A DNA stretch of 64,000 nucleotides from Saccharomyces mikatae IFO 1815 (taxonomy: Eukaryota; Ascomycota; Saccharomycetes; Saccharomycetales; Saccharomycetaceae), in NCBI RefSeq assembly GCF_947241705.1, contig NC_079259.1, forward strand, positions 1,054,001 to 1,118,000. The letters run 5' to 3'. Both the position numbers and the translations under genes were made by a program. Position 1 is the stretch's first letter, and every line of letters starts with the position of its first letter. The notes beneath the pieces were generated by a model. The model did not search any database and was not told the origin of the DNA. It was given only the letters and a program-made list of their open reading frames with translations. Shown piece after piece: positions 27,844-42,071 of this stretch.

Positions 27844-27853
27844 GCGATGAGCT
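27844..27853 (+). promoter_or_regulatory. PAC element upstream of UTP4
   Basis: GCGATGAGCT matches the PAC motif bound by Dot6/Tod6, 53 bp upstream of the UTP4 start. PAC controls ribosome-biogenesis genes. Confidence 0.75.
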
Positions 27854-27877
27854 CATTCATGATTTTTTTTGTCAGTC

Positions 27878-27890
27878 TGAAAATTTTTCA
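27878..27890 (+). promoter_or_regulatory. RRPE element upstream of UTP4
   Basis: TGAAAATTTTTCA fits the ribosomal RNA processing element (Stb3/Sfp1-linked). It lies 25 bp from the PAC site, the usual spacing for this pair. Confidence 0.7.
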
Positions 27891-28114
27891 TTCGCTTCTG
27901 AAAAAAACTGCATAACATGGATCTAAGCGATTTAACAAGGACAAAGATTATATGCGACACAGAAAAAAGGTAATGAGCCAATATACATTATAATACACTG
28001 TGTAGAGTATTAGCTTGAAGTATTTTTCCTGAAATTCACTGTTTATAGCATGTTGTTGTGCTATTGCAATAATCAACATCCGTACACCACGTATATATTA
28101 TGGGAAGTTCGTGT

Positions 28115-28122
28115 TTGTTTAC
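28115..28122 (-). promoter_or_regulatory. Forkhead-type site upstream of YCG1
   Basis: The reverse strand reads GTAAACAA, an exact Fkh1/Fkh2 consensus (RTAAAYAA), about 98 bp before the YCG1 start. YCG1 mRNA is known to be cell-cycle regulated. The link to forkhead factors is inference. Confidence 0.45.
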
Positions 28123-28219
28123 CTTTTTAGGCTTTTCAGCCCTTTGAAGATCGAACACTTTCGTTTTATCTACAGCTTTGGGGCAAGATAAGACAGGTTA
28201 AAAGATTACTGGAGCCATT

Positions 28220-31200
28220 ATGCAAGATTCTGAGGGGAGTGACACTAATACGAGAATTTTCAAGTCGGTTGCTGAGGTATTTCAGAAGGCACAAGGCTCT
28301 TATGCAGGACACAGGAAGCATATCGCTGTTCTAAAAAAAATTCAGTCAAAAGCTGTTGAGCAAGGCTATGAAGATGCCTTTAACTTTTGGTTCAATAGAC
28401 TAGTTACTAAGATTTTGCCTCTAAAAAAAAATGAGGTTATTGGAGACAGGATAGTAAAGTTAGTAGCTGCATTTATAGCCTCTTTGGATAGGGAGTTGAT
28501 ATTAGCCAGAAAACAAGATTACGAGCTCATAAATGATGAAGAAGGAGTATTTTCAAGATTTGTTGATCAATTTATAAGACACGTTTTGCGCGGTGCGGAA
28601 AGCTCCGACAAGAATGTCAGGTTTAGAGTCCTGCAGTTATTAGCTGTTATAATGGATAATATAGGCGAAATCGATGAATCACTTTTTAATTTACTGATAT
28701 TGTCTTTGAACAAAAGAATTCATGATAGGGAGCCAACAGTTAGAATACAGGCTGTGTTTTGTTTGACCAAGTTTCAAGATGAAGACAAAACAGAACACTT
28801 AACCGAGCATTCTGATAATGAAGATAACTATGAAGCTACGAGAACCTTGGTTGTTTCTATCCAGAATGATCCATCTGCTGAAGTACGTAGAGCTGCAATG
28901 CTGAATCTCATCAATGACGATAATACTAGACCTTACATTTTGGAGAGAGCTAGAGACGTTAACGTCGTTAATAGAAGGCTTGTGTACTCGAGAATTCTAA
29001 AATCGATGGGAAAAGAATGTTTTGATAGTATTGAGCCACATATTTTTGATCAATTGATTGAGTGGGGGTTGGAAGACAGGGAATTGTCAGTGAAGAATGC
29101 ATGCAAGAGGCTTATATCTCACGACTGGTTAAATGCCTTGAACGGTGATTTAATAGAATTACTAGAAAAGCTAGATGTTTCCAGATCCTCAGTGTGTGTC
29201 AAGGCTATAGAAGCCCTCTTCCAATCAAGGCCAGATATCCTCTCTAAAATAAAATTTCCTGAAAGTATTTGGAAGGACCTTACTATGGAAATAGCTTTTC
29301 TTTTTCGGGTCTTTTATTTATATTGTTTGGATAATAATATAACAGAAATGTTAGATGAGAACTTTCCAGAAGCTTCAAAATTATCGGAGCATTTAAATCA
29401 CTATATCCTCCTCAGGTATCATCATAACGGGATATCCAATCAATCTCAGGAACAGTTCGATAACAATACCTTAGAGTTTATCATTGAGCAACTATTGATT
29501 ACCGCGGAAAGGTATGATTTTAGTGATGAGGTTGGAAGGAGATCAATGCTCACTGTGGTACGAAATGTACTGGCTTTGACTACATTGTCTGAACCGCTTA
29601 TTAATATTGGCATTCGTGTAATGAAAAGCCTGTCCATTAATGAAAAAGATTTCGTAACAATGGCAATAGAAATCATCAATGATATTAGAGATGATGATAT
29701 TGAAAAACAAGAACAAGAGGAGAGAGAGAAAATCAACAAAAGGGGCCGCGGAAATAGGAATTCTGTATCCAAAGAGAACAATGACGGCACAAATGATGAT
29801 GAAGATGAGGAAGAGGAAAATATTGCATCTTTTCATTCTGCCGTAGAAAACTTAGTACAGGGAAACGGCAAAATCTCTGAGAGTGACATAATAAATAATC
29901 TTCCACCCGAAAAGGAAGCATCGTCAGAGACAATTGTCCTTTGTCTCACAAGATCATCGTACATGCTAGAGCTTGTTAATACACCTTTAACAGAGAACAT
30001 TTTGATTGCATCGTTGATGGACACTTTGATCACACCTGCAGTTAGAAACACCGCATCAAACATCAGGGAACTCGGTGTCAAGAACCTTGGTTTGTGCTGT
30101 CTTTTGGACGTTAAATTGGCTATTGATAACATGTATATTTTAGGTATGTGTGTTTCCAAAGGTAATGCAACGTTAAAACATATCGCACTACAAGTAATTG
30201 TAGATATCTTCTCTGTGCACGGGAACACTGTAGTAGATGGAGAAGGCAAAGTTGACTCGATATCATTGCATAAAATATTTTACAAAGTCTTAAAGAACAA
30301 CAGTTTACCCGAGTGTCAAGTGATAGCAGCGGAAGGTTTGTGTAAATTATTTTTGGCAGACGTATTCACTGACGATGACTTGTTCGAAACGTTGGTCCTG
30401 TCATATTTTTCACCAATAAACTCTTCTAATGAAGCGCTAATACAGGCCTTTGCCTTCTGTATCCCAGTCTATTGTTTTTCGCATCCCACTCATCAGCAAC
30501 GTATGTCTAGGACAGCTGCAGATATTCTTTTGAGACTGTGTGTTCTTTGGGATGATTTACAGTGTTCTGTAGTACCTGGAGTTGATCGTGAGACTATGTT
30601 AAAACCGAACGTAATATTTCAACAATTGATATTCTGGACTGACCCGCGTAATTTAGTTAATCAGACAACCTCTGTTAGGAAGGATACAGTTCAGCTCACT
30701 TTCTTGATTGATGTGCTCAAAATATTCACTCAGATTGAGAAGAAAGAAATAAAAAAAATGATATTAACAAATATAAATGCTATATTTCTTTCTTCTGAAC
30801 AGGATTATTCTACTTTGAAAGAAATTCTTGAGTATTCTGACGATATTGCAGAAAATGATACGTTAGATAATGTGAGCAAAAATGCTCTGGACAAGTTAAG
30901 GAAAAATTTGAATGCAGTTCTTGAAGAGATCAACGAAAGGTCCGGAACTCAAACAAAAGATGAGAACAACACAACAAATGACCAATACTCATCGATTTTA
31001 GGAGAATCTTTTAACAAAGTTTCAAATGATACCATGGATCACGCTTCTAATATAACTAACGAAGACGGAACAGAATCCGTTAAAACAACCGTTAAGGTCT
31101 TGGCAGTTGATAATGCAATAGAGCAAAGTAACTCAAGAAAAAGGACGAGATCGGAAACGGAACAAAATGAGAAACATAACAACTCAGAAAACAGTTTTAT

Positions 31201-31315
31201 CCAAAATAGTTCAGTTGTAACAAAAAACGTAAGTTTTGTCTTGCCTGAAGACAAAGCCGATGAAATGTCAGTGGACGAAGAAGATAATGACTCGGAATCC
31301 TTCATAGATGTCTGA
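28220..31315 (+). CDS. YCG1: Ycg1/Ycs5, condensin HEAT-repeat subunit (CAP-G)
   Basis: A 1031-residue protein (S. cerevisiae 1035). Ycg1 is the CAP-G HEAT subunit of condensin; with Brn1 it holds DNA in the 'safety belt' during chromosome compaction. HEAT-like helical repeats can be seen through residues ~20-870 (e.g. KNVRFRVLQLLAVIMDNIGE, EPTVRIQAVFCLTKF, EVRRAAMLNLI). An acidic, disordered insert (KEQEEREKINKRGR... DDEDEEEEN) lies near 495-535. The C-terminal ~130 residues are disordered and acidic. The ATG at 28220 is the first in frame. It converges with YSP2. Confidence 0.97.
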   Translation: MQDSEGSDTNTRIFKSVAEVFQKAQGSYAGHRKHIAVLKKIQSKAVEQGYEDAFNFWFNRLVTKILPLKKNEVIGDRIVKLVAAFIASLDRELILARKQDYELINDEEGVFSRFVDQFIRHVLRGAESSDKNVRFRVLQLLAVIMDNIGEIDESLFNLLILSLNKRIHDREPTVRIQAVFCLTKFQDEDKTEHLTEHSDNEDNYEATRTLVVSIQNDPSAEVRRAAMLNLINDDNTRPYILERARDVNVVNRRLVYSRILKSMGKECFDSIEPHIFDQLIEWGLEDRELSVKNACKRLISHDWLNALNGDLIELLEKLDVSRSSVCVKAIEALFQSRPDILSKIKFPESIWKDLTMEIAFLFRVFYLYCLDNNITEMLDENFPEASKLSEHLNHYILLRYHHNGISNQSQEQFDNNTLEFIIEQLLITAERYDFSDEVGRRSMLTVVRNVLALTTLSEPLINIGIRVMKSLSINEKDFVTMAIEIINDIRDDDIEKQEQEEREKINKRGRGNRNSVSKENNDGTNDDEDEEEENIASFHSAVENLVQGNGKISESDIINNLPPEKEASSETIVLCLTRSSYMLELVNTPLTENILIASLMDTLITPAVRNTASNIRELGVKNLGLCCLLDVKLAIDNMYILGMCVSKGNATLKHIALQVIVDIFSVHGNTVVDGEGKVDSISLHKIFYKVLKNNSLPECQVIAAEGLCKLFLADVFTDDDLFETLVLSYFSPINSSNEALIQAFAFCIPVYCFSHPTHQQRMSRTAADILLRLCVLWDDLQCSVVPGVDRETMLKPNVIFQQLIFWTDPRNLVNQTTSVRKDTVQLTFLIDVLKIFTQIEKKEIKKMILTNINAIFLSSEQDYSTLKEILEYSDDIAENDTLDNVSKNALDKLRKNLNAVLEEINERSGTQTKDENNTTNDQYSSILGESFNKVSNDTMDHASNITNEDGTESVKTTVKVLAVDNAIEQSNSRKRTRSETEQNEKHNNSENSFIQNSSVVTKNVSFVLPEDKADEMSVDEEDNDSESFIDV

Positions 31316-31675
31316 TTGAACTGGCATGCTAATGACTTGACCTGTTTCAATTGAGGTTTTAGTTCTATAAATATTCATACTTGATTTAGGTTTGACAGTT
31401 GTTTTACGCTCGTCAAATGTAGATAGTATAACATTTGCATCACTTCTATGATTTGTTGAGAATAACTCATTCGAAACATTCCAAACATCAATAACTTCTT
31501 CATGAAAAGATATTTGAATTTTGTTGAACGATGCATTTATTACAAATTGCTTAAGAAAAGTTCTGTACATAAACAAATTTAAACATAGAGATAAAGAATG
31601 AAAAAAATAAAAACAAAAAAATTAATGTTCGTAGTAAAGTCTTACTTTTTCATTGGAAAAAGAAATATTATTTTC
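31316..31675. other. Convergent YCG1-YSP2 3' region
   Basis: A 360-bp gap between two 3' ends. An antisense open frame of about 100 codons (31268-31570, minus) overlaps the YCG1 end; it is not called as a gene (see findings). A/T-rich terminator-like runs lie at 31603-31625. Confidence 0.5.
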
Positions 31676-36512
<4,837 letters not shown>

Positions 36513-37100
36513 CTAACGGTCCTCAGCCCATTCATTCTCACGTCTAATAGCAGCTTCCTCCTCTGGAGTGAAGTCATTGACGATGTTGAATGTCCTTCTT
36601 ATTTCCTCGGGAGATCTTCCTCTGATCATTTCAGCGACGACCTTGCAACCCGCGTCAAGTAAGGGCTTTATGTTGAGGTAGTTTGCCGCCAGAATGATTT
36701 CGTACAGCATCTCCTGGTCCACTTTTAGGAATTCCCTGTCCCATGAGTCCACGGGAGCGCTCTTTCTGGAATCGTCATCGTCCTCATCAGGAAAATTGGA
36801 GTCTCTGTGGTGTTCTGCCCATTCAATAACCTTCTGTAACACAGAAGACCGAACATTAGGCACGGGCATCACGATCTCGTCGTCGTCATCATCGTCATCG
36901 TCATCGCCGTTGTTGTTTTCTTTAGTTTTGTGATTTGTCTCTGAATCTAAGTCTGAGTCTGAATCTGAGTCATTCTGTAGGTTACTGTCGTGCATATCGT
37001 TCAGATAGTTTTTCAATAGCAAGGATCTTTCCGCGATTTTCTTGTCTACGGTGAACCGTTCGCCCTCACCACTCACTAGTACAACACTTGAAGTCACCAT
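36513..37100 (-). CDS. SKP1: Skp1, SCF ubiquitin ligase and kinetochore CBF3 subunit
   Basis: A 195-residue protein (S. cerevisiae 194). Skp1 links Cdc53 cullin to F-box proteins in SCF ligases, is part of CBF3 at the centromere, and acts in RAVE. The N-terminal BTB/POZ-like fold begins [19 protein letters not shown] yeast-specific acidic insert (about 37-78, with an Asp-only run of nine) separates it from the rest of the fold. The F-box-binding C-terminus reads [20 protein letters not shown]...NEWAEDR, with the invariant WAEDR end. Confidence 0.98.
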   Translation of the reverse strand: MVTSSVVLVSGEGERFTVDKKIAERSLLLKNYLNDMHDSNLQNDSDSDSDLDSETNHKTKENNNGDDDDDDDDDEIVMPVPNVRSSVLQKVIEWAEHHRDSNFPDEDDDDSRKSAPVDSWDREFLKVDQEMLYEIILAANYLNIKPLLDAGCKVVAEMIRGRSPEEIRRTFNIVNDFTPEEEAAIRRENEWAEDR

Positions 37101-37341
37101 GTCTGAAGTAAGTCTGCTACTTTATTTCTGTGCTGTTTGTAACGTCTTTCTTCAGTTATTAGCGTTTTGGTATTGCCTTCTTTACATTGATCATTGACCA
37201 GCTTCTTCCCCTTCCTCTTCTTGCTTCCAAGACGCCCGGAAAATTCGTCGCAGGGTAATGCTATTATACTGAATTACACATTGTCTCGTATTAAAGGTTA
37301 CGCTATATATTCTAGTGTGAGTATCAGTAACTACCTTGGTA

Positions 37342-38661
37342 TCAGTCCTTGAATCCATACGAGCTGGAAACACCAAAGTTACTGTACACGCTGGCACTCA
37401 GGTCATCCAGTGTCTGGACAGAGTCCAAAGTGGCAAGGTATTCGTTCACGCTACCACTTTCGGCCGACCCCGCAGCTGTTTGAAGCATTTCTTGGCAACA
37501 GTCTTTCATGGACATAGAAAAAACAGCCATTTGATAGTTTTGTTGCTCCTCCTGTCCCGGTTTCTTCTTTGCCATGGTCTTCATGCCGACCTTATTCATT
37601 ATGAAGTGGAATGATTCGTTTATTAGGGATTCTAACACTATGGAGGTTGCCGTGCTTTCGATACATTGGGACAATTCGTTTATCAATTGATTGAAAACTA
37701 AGGTGTTAGAATGGAAGCATGTTAACGCTTCCGGATCAAGTGTTTGTGAAAGAAGAAATTCTTGTCCGCCAGAACCCTTAGGAAGGAAAATCGAGATAAG
37801 GCTACTATTATTCTGCTGGAATATTTGGGAATTTATATTTTGAAATATGTTCGTGAGGCGAGAGCTGAATTCTTCTAGTGTCAAAGTGTCCCTTGGATGT
37901 ATACCTTGAAACTCAATTTCAATTTGGTTGGTAACTATTTCATTATAGTCCAGCCAACCTCTATTTAGGATCCACCATGAAAGTGACAAAAATGCCTGTT
38001 CATTAATATACACTTCCTGGCCATCCTTCTTTAATTTTTTCGTTGTCATTGAATCAACCATCTTCCCCTGCGGATTGCTCCACCAAGATGTGACCCAGTC
38101 ATAAAGCCTGTGGTTAATTTTGTTGTGGTTTTCCTGCTGCATCGTTAGTTTTATCGCGGAATCCAAATACTCATTTCTTGTCAAGATATTTAGTTGTAGT
38201 CTAGTTAATAGGATCAATGACGACACTGTGTACGTTATTGTCAGCAGCTTGATCAAACTCTTGAGTTCTAACTCGTTCCACAGCTCAGCCTTAGTCTTTA
38301 GAGGCGAACTCTCTATACTTTCACTGGACTTCTGTCTAGTGGACTGATTTTTTTGGTCCTTTAATTGAGTAATGATACTGTCCAAATTCAAATCGTTTTC
38401 ATTCAAAACCATTTCCCATACTGGTAGTAGCTCGTATATTGTGTACAATGAATCTTCCTGTGTTTGCTCAAACCTTCTCTTGATCTGCTCCTTGATAAAG
38501 TGCTCTTCAGTGATCCGTAGCTGCTGCTTATACAACCACCTCTTCACGAAGAACACTACCACCGACCCTGTAGTGAATAGAGCAACTATCCCTGTCAACG
38601 AAATGAGCAGCTTGCCTCGATGCCTTTGTAGAAGCGAGCGTGATCTTTGATTGGGAGGCAT
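37342..38661 (-). CDS. PEX3: Pex3, peroxisomal membrane biogenesis factor
   Basis: A 439-residue protein (S. cerevisiae 441). Pex3 is the membrane receptor for Pex19 and for the inheritance factor Inp1, and is needed to form peroxisomal membranes. The short basic N-terminus (MPPNQRSRSLLQRHRGK) precedes a single membrane segment at about 18-39 (LLISLTGIVALFTTGSVVVFF); the remainder is the cytosolic helical domain. The stop is at 37342-37344. It diverges from UBX5. Confidence 0.97.
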   Translation of the reverse strand: MPPNQRSRSLLQRHRGKLLISLTGIVALFTTGSVVVFFVKRWLYKQQLRITEEHFIKEQIKRRFEQTQEDSLYTIYELLPVWEMVLNENDLNLDSIITQLKDQKNQSTRQKSSESIESSPLKTKAELWNELELKSLIKLLTITYTVSSLILLTRLQLNILTRNEYLDSAIKLTMQQENHNKINHRLYDWVTSWWSNPQGKMVDSMTTKKLKKDGQEVYINEQAFLSLSWWILNRGWLDYNEIVTNQIEIEFQGIHPRDTLTLEEFSSRLTNIFQNINSQIFQQNNSSLISIFLPKGSGGQEFLLSQTLDPEALTCFHSNTLVFNQLINELSQCIESTATSIVLESLINESFHFIMNKVGMKTMAKKKPGQEEQQNYQMAVFSMSMKDCCQEMLQTAAGSAESGSVNEYLATLDSVQTLDDLSASVYSNFGVSSSYGFKD

Positions 38662-38961
38662 TTTCTAGTGGTTTTTCTGTGCTTGTATCGTGATTCTGTT
38701 GATACGATGACTTGTATTACCTACTTCAGCATTTTACCCCATGCTTATTCGAGTCAAGTAATAACCTTGTCATTTTACACGAGAACTAAGTTGTAAGGGA
38801 ATTTTAAGGAAAAAGGAAAGTACTCATGCATATATATAAATATATATAAATATATATGTTTATCACTCAACTACTCATTAACAGAATTGAGGCGTACAAT
38901 ATTTTAATAGTGCCATATAAACTCTCAGATCACGAAGTTTAGCAACAATAACGTACTATTC

Positions 38962-40455
38962 ATGTCAGAGGAAAAGATAAACGAATTCATGGCCATCACT
39001 GGTGCTGATAACGCTGCTATTGCCACTCAATTCATCGAAATGGCAGACGGTAACTTGGACACCGCCATATCATTGTTTTTCGAAAATGGTGGACCCTCCT
39101 TGCTGAGCAGCAACAATACCTCTGCTCCTCAAAATTCTGCTTCCATGGCCCCTATCTCAGCGGACGCTGATGCCGATGCCCAATTGGCAGAGAGGTTACA
39201 AAGGGAAGCTTATCAGCAACAACATGAACAAGATTTTGTCAGGCCGCCTGATGAGGCAAGACATGAGGTACTTACCGAGAGTTCTGGGTTCCCAACTTCT
39301 TATGGCGGCATTGGCGGAAGATTCGAGCCATTGCATCGGATAAACGATATGTTTGATGAAACGAGACCTGAAGGCATCTTCAATCAACGATTGGATGACA
39401 CGAACACCAACACATACATCAATGATGACTCTTCAGATTCCTTTGAATCGTCTGAAGAAAACGAGGACGACGAGTACGAGTATGTGGAAGAGCCAGTTAT
39501 TGAACTTGACGAAGATGGTAACATCAAGGAGTATACTAAATTAGTAAGAAAACCTAAATTTATTTCTAAGGAACAGAAGTTGGCTTTATTGTTCAAACCT
39601 CCATTTTCAATTATGTCCAAACTGGACCTGGATCAAGCAAAGCAAAAGGCAAGGATCAAGCAAAAATGGATAATGATTAACATTCAAGACTCCGGAATTT
39701 TCCAATGTCAGGCTCTCAACAGAGATCTGTGGTCATCCAGACCGGTCAAGACCATAGTAAGAGATAATTTCATTTTTCTACAATACCAATACGAATCACG
39801 CAATGCCCAGCCCTATCTACAATTCTATCACTTGAATAATAAAGATGATCTACCTCATATTGCCATACTAGATCCAATCACTGGTGAACGTGTCAAGCAA
39901 TGGAATAGAGCTGTTCCCATGCCGGAACAATTCATTTCGGAAGTTAGTGCGTTTCTAGCCTCGTTTTCCTTAGATCCTAAGGTCCCTAATCCGACGGTCA
40001 ATGAACCACCTCCTAAATTAGACCCAACGACTTTAACTGAAGAGCAACAAATGGAACTAGCAATCAAAGAGTCATTAAATAATACCTCAATTGAGTCAAA
40101 CCAAGAAAAAGTACCGAATGCTGATCAAGGGCAGAAGCAAGTCCAAGATGTAGATTCATTCAATACTGTTGAAGCCAAAGTGCATCCGGAACCGCTAAAT
40201 AAACCAGGAATAACCACAAGAATCCAAATACGTACTGGTGACGGCACCAGACTAGTTCGCAGATTTAATGCTCTAGAAGACACTGTGCGTACTATTTACG
40301 AAGTTGTCAAGACTGAAATGGATGGTTTTGCGGATGCAAAATTCACTCTGAATGATCATCAAAGAGAGGATTTGATTGATAAATTGAATATGAGCATAGC
40401 AGACGCCGGATTGAAGAACAGTTCTTTACTGCTCGAGAAAATTGACTCCGAGTAA
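38962..40455 (+). CDS. UBX5: Ubx5, UBX-domain Cdc48 adaptor
   Basis: A 497-residue protein (S. cerevisiae 500). Ubx5 links Cdc48/p97 to ubiquitylated substrates, including stalled RNA polymerase II and DNA-protein crosslinks. Order: N-terminal UBA-like domain (1-45, FMAITGADNAAIATQFIEMA), acidic linker (~150-185), UAS/thioredoxin-like domain (~200-335), UIM-like helix (EEQQMELAIKESLNN, ~360-375), and a C-terminal UBX domain (~410-497) that would bind Cdc48. This is the UBXD7 arrangement. Confidence 0.97.
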   Translation: MSEEKINEFMAITGADNAAIATQFIEMADGNLDTAISLFFENGGPSLLSSNNTSAPQNSASMAPISADADADAQLAERLQREAYQQQHEQDFVRPPDEARHEVLTESSGFPTSYGGIGGRFEPLHRINDMFDETRPEGIFNQRLDDTNTNTYINDDSSDSFESSEENEDDEYEYVEEPVIELDEDGNIKEYTKLVRKPKFISKEQKLALLFKPPFSIMSKLDLDQAKQKARIKQKWIMINIQDSGIFQCQALNRDLWSSRPVKTIVRDNFIFLQYQYESRNAQPYLQFYHLNNKDDLPHIAILDPITGERVKQWNRAVPMPEQFISEVSAFLASFSLDPKVPNPTVNEPPPKLDPTTLTEEQQMELAIKESLNNTSIESNQEKVPNADQGQKQVQDVDSFNTVEAKVHPEPLNKPGITTRIQIRTGDGTRLVRRFNALEDTVRTIYEVVKTEMDGFADAKFTLNDHQREDLIDKLNMSIADAGLKNSSLLLEKIDSE

Positions 40456-40666
40456 AATGAGCACATCCTATAGTGGCTGGTTCCTTAGAATAACTAAGTA
40501 TGTAGATGAGTACTTACTTATATTACGACGGAAATACCCGGATATTGTATTTTTCTTTTCTTGAGCACGTCAAACGGTAAGTAAGAATCACATAGAGAAG
40601 ACAGAAAATACATAAGTATAGATACATACGAAATTTCACCACGGTACACTATATTGATCAAACAAA

Positions 40667-41902
40667 ATGCGTATAGCGATGCATCTGCTGCTGCTACTTC
40701 TATACTTTTTTTTGCTGCCCTTCTCTGGCGCAAACAAAACAGATGCTGCGCACGAAGCCATAGCAACGAACACAAACAACTGGGCCGTGTTAGTGTCTAC
40801 CTCGCGATTCTGGTTCAATTATAGACATATGGCTAACGTTCTAAGTATGTACAGAACTGTCAAGAGATTGGGTATCCCGGATTCACAAATAATATTGATG
40901 CTGAGTGATGATGTGGCGTGCAATTCGAGAAATCTATTTCCTGGAAGTGTGTTTAACAACAAAGATCACGCTATTGATCTTTACGGTGATTCTGTCGAGG
41001 TTGACTACAGAGGTTATGAAGTTACTGTGGAGAACTTTATAAGATTATTAACTGACAGATGGACAGAAGATCATCCTAAATCCAAACGGCTGCTGACAGA
41101 TGAAAATTCTAATATTTTCATATATATGACAGGTCATGGCGGTGATGATTTCTTAAAGTTTCAAGACGCTGAAGAGATTGCCTCTGAAGATATTGCCGAT
41201 GCGTTTCAGCAAATGTACGAAAAGAAAAGATATAATGAGATCTTCTTCATGATAGATACTTGTCAGGCAAATACGATGTATTCCAAGTTCTACTCTCCCA
41301 ACATTTTGGCTGTAGGCTCAAGCGAAATGGATGAAAGCTCGTATTCACATCATTCAGATGTAGAAATAGGAGTGGCTGTTATTGATAGATTCACATACTA
41401 CTGTTTAGATTTTTTGGAGCAAATTGACAAAAATTCCACTTTAACCTTACAGGACCTTTTTGATTCATTTACGTTTGAAAGGATTCACTCCCATGTTGGT
41501 GTTAGAACTGATTTGTTTGATAGAGATCCGTCAGAGGTTTTGATTACTGATTTTTTTGCCAATGTACAGAATGTGATTCCCGACAATTCGAAACCTCTTT
41601 CCATAAGTCATTATCATCACCACAAAGATTATATCGAAACTGCTCAATATGAGCATGACAATAATGTATTAGATTTGGCTCTGGAGAAATACCATAGAAA
41701 CATCACTTCCTCCAAAGTTGACAAAATCATTACACATATTAAGTCCAGCAATGTTTTGAATGTTGACATAGATTCTAATGAATATTCCTTCTCTTCTTTC
41801 AAACGATCAGCTTCATTAGTACTGGTACATATAATAGCGATCGTGTTCTTCATGTTGAGAGGAAACACTAGTAAAGCGACACATGACCTGTACACTAGTT
41901 GA
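40667..41902 (+). CDS. GPI8: Gpi8, catalytic subunit of GPI transamidase
   Basis: A 411-residue ER membrane protein. Gpi8 cleaves the C-terminal signal of precursors and joins them to GPI. A signal peptide occupies the first ~22 residues (hydrophobic run LLLLLYFFLLPF). The caspase/legumain-like (C13) domain carries the catalytic dyad His156 (TGHGGDD) and Cys198 (DTCQANT), each one residue earlier than in S. cerevisiae. A C-terminal membrane segment lies at about 381-397 (SLVLVHIIAIVFFML). Residues 300-380 are much less conserved than the catalytic domain. Confidence 0.98.
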   Translation: MRIAMHLLLLLLYFFLLPFSGANKTDAAHEAIATNTNNWAVLVSTSRFWFNYRHMANVLSMYRTVKRLGIPDSQIILMLSDDVACNSRNLFPGSVFNNKDHAIDLYGDSVEVDYRGYEVTVENFIRLLTDRWTEDHPKSKRLLTDENSNIFIYMTGHGGDDFLKFQDAEEIASEDIADAFQQMYEKKRYNEIFFMIDTCQANTMYSKFYSPNILAVGSSEMDESSYSHHSDVEIGVAVIDRFTYYCLDFLEQIDKNSTLTLQDLFDSFTFERIHSHVGVRTDLFDRDPSEVLITDFFANVQNVIPDNSKPLSISHYHHHKDYIETAQYEHDNNVLDLALEKYHRNITSSKVDKIITHIKSSNVLNVDIDSNEYSFSSFKRSASLVLVHIIAIVFFMLRGNTSKATHDLYTS

Positions 41903-41935
41903 AAGCACTTTCTTCTATTTTTTTACATATAAACA

Positions 41936-41952
41936 TATATTTACATTTAGAT
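41936..41952 (+). other. Candidate ARS consensus sequence (replication origin)
   Basis: ATTTACATTTA at 41939-41949 matches the 11-bp ACS (WTTTAYRTTTW) exactly, and the extended 17-bp form matches at 16 of 17 positions. It lies in the short intergenic gap after GPI8, with A/T-rich DNA following. Many ACS matches are inactive, so this is only a candidate. Confidence 0.4.
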
Positions 41953-42071
41953 ATCATTTTTCTTTTTGTCAGAAATTTTTTCTATATTTAACTTTTTTAA
42001 ACACAATGATACAGATATTTTCACTCATATATACAAAAAGATATCTGTAATAACTATGAATGGAATAGAAT

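Larger units (their letters stand above)
27792..28219. other. Divergent UTP4-YCG1 promoter region
   Basis: A 428-bp region between two outward-facing genes. Near UTP4 it holds PAC and RRPE; near YCG1 it holds a forkhead-type site (28115-28122). See separate entries. Confidence 0.6.

Noticed and set aside
40537-40545. ATACCCGG upstream of GPI8 as a Reb1 site
   Set aside because: It misses the TTACCCG core by one base.
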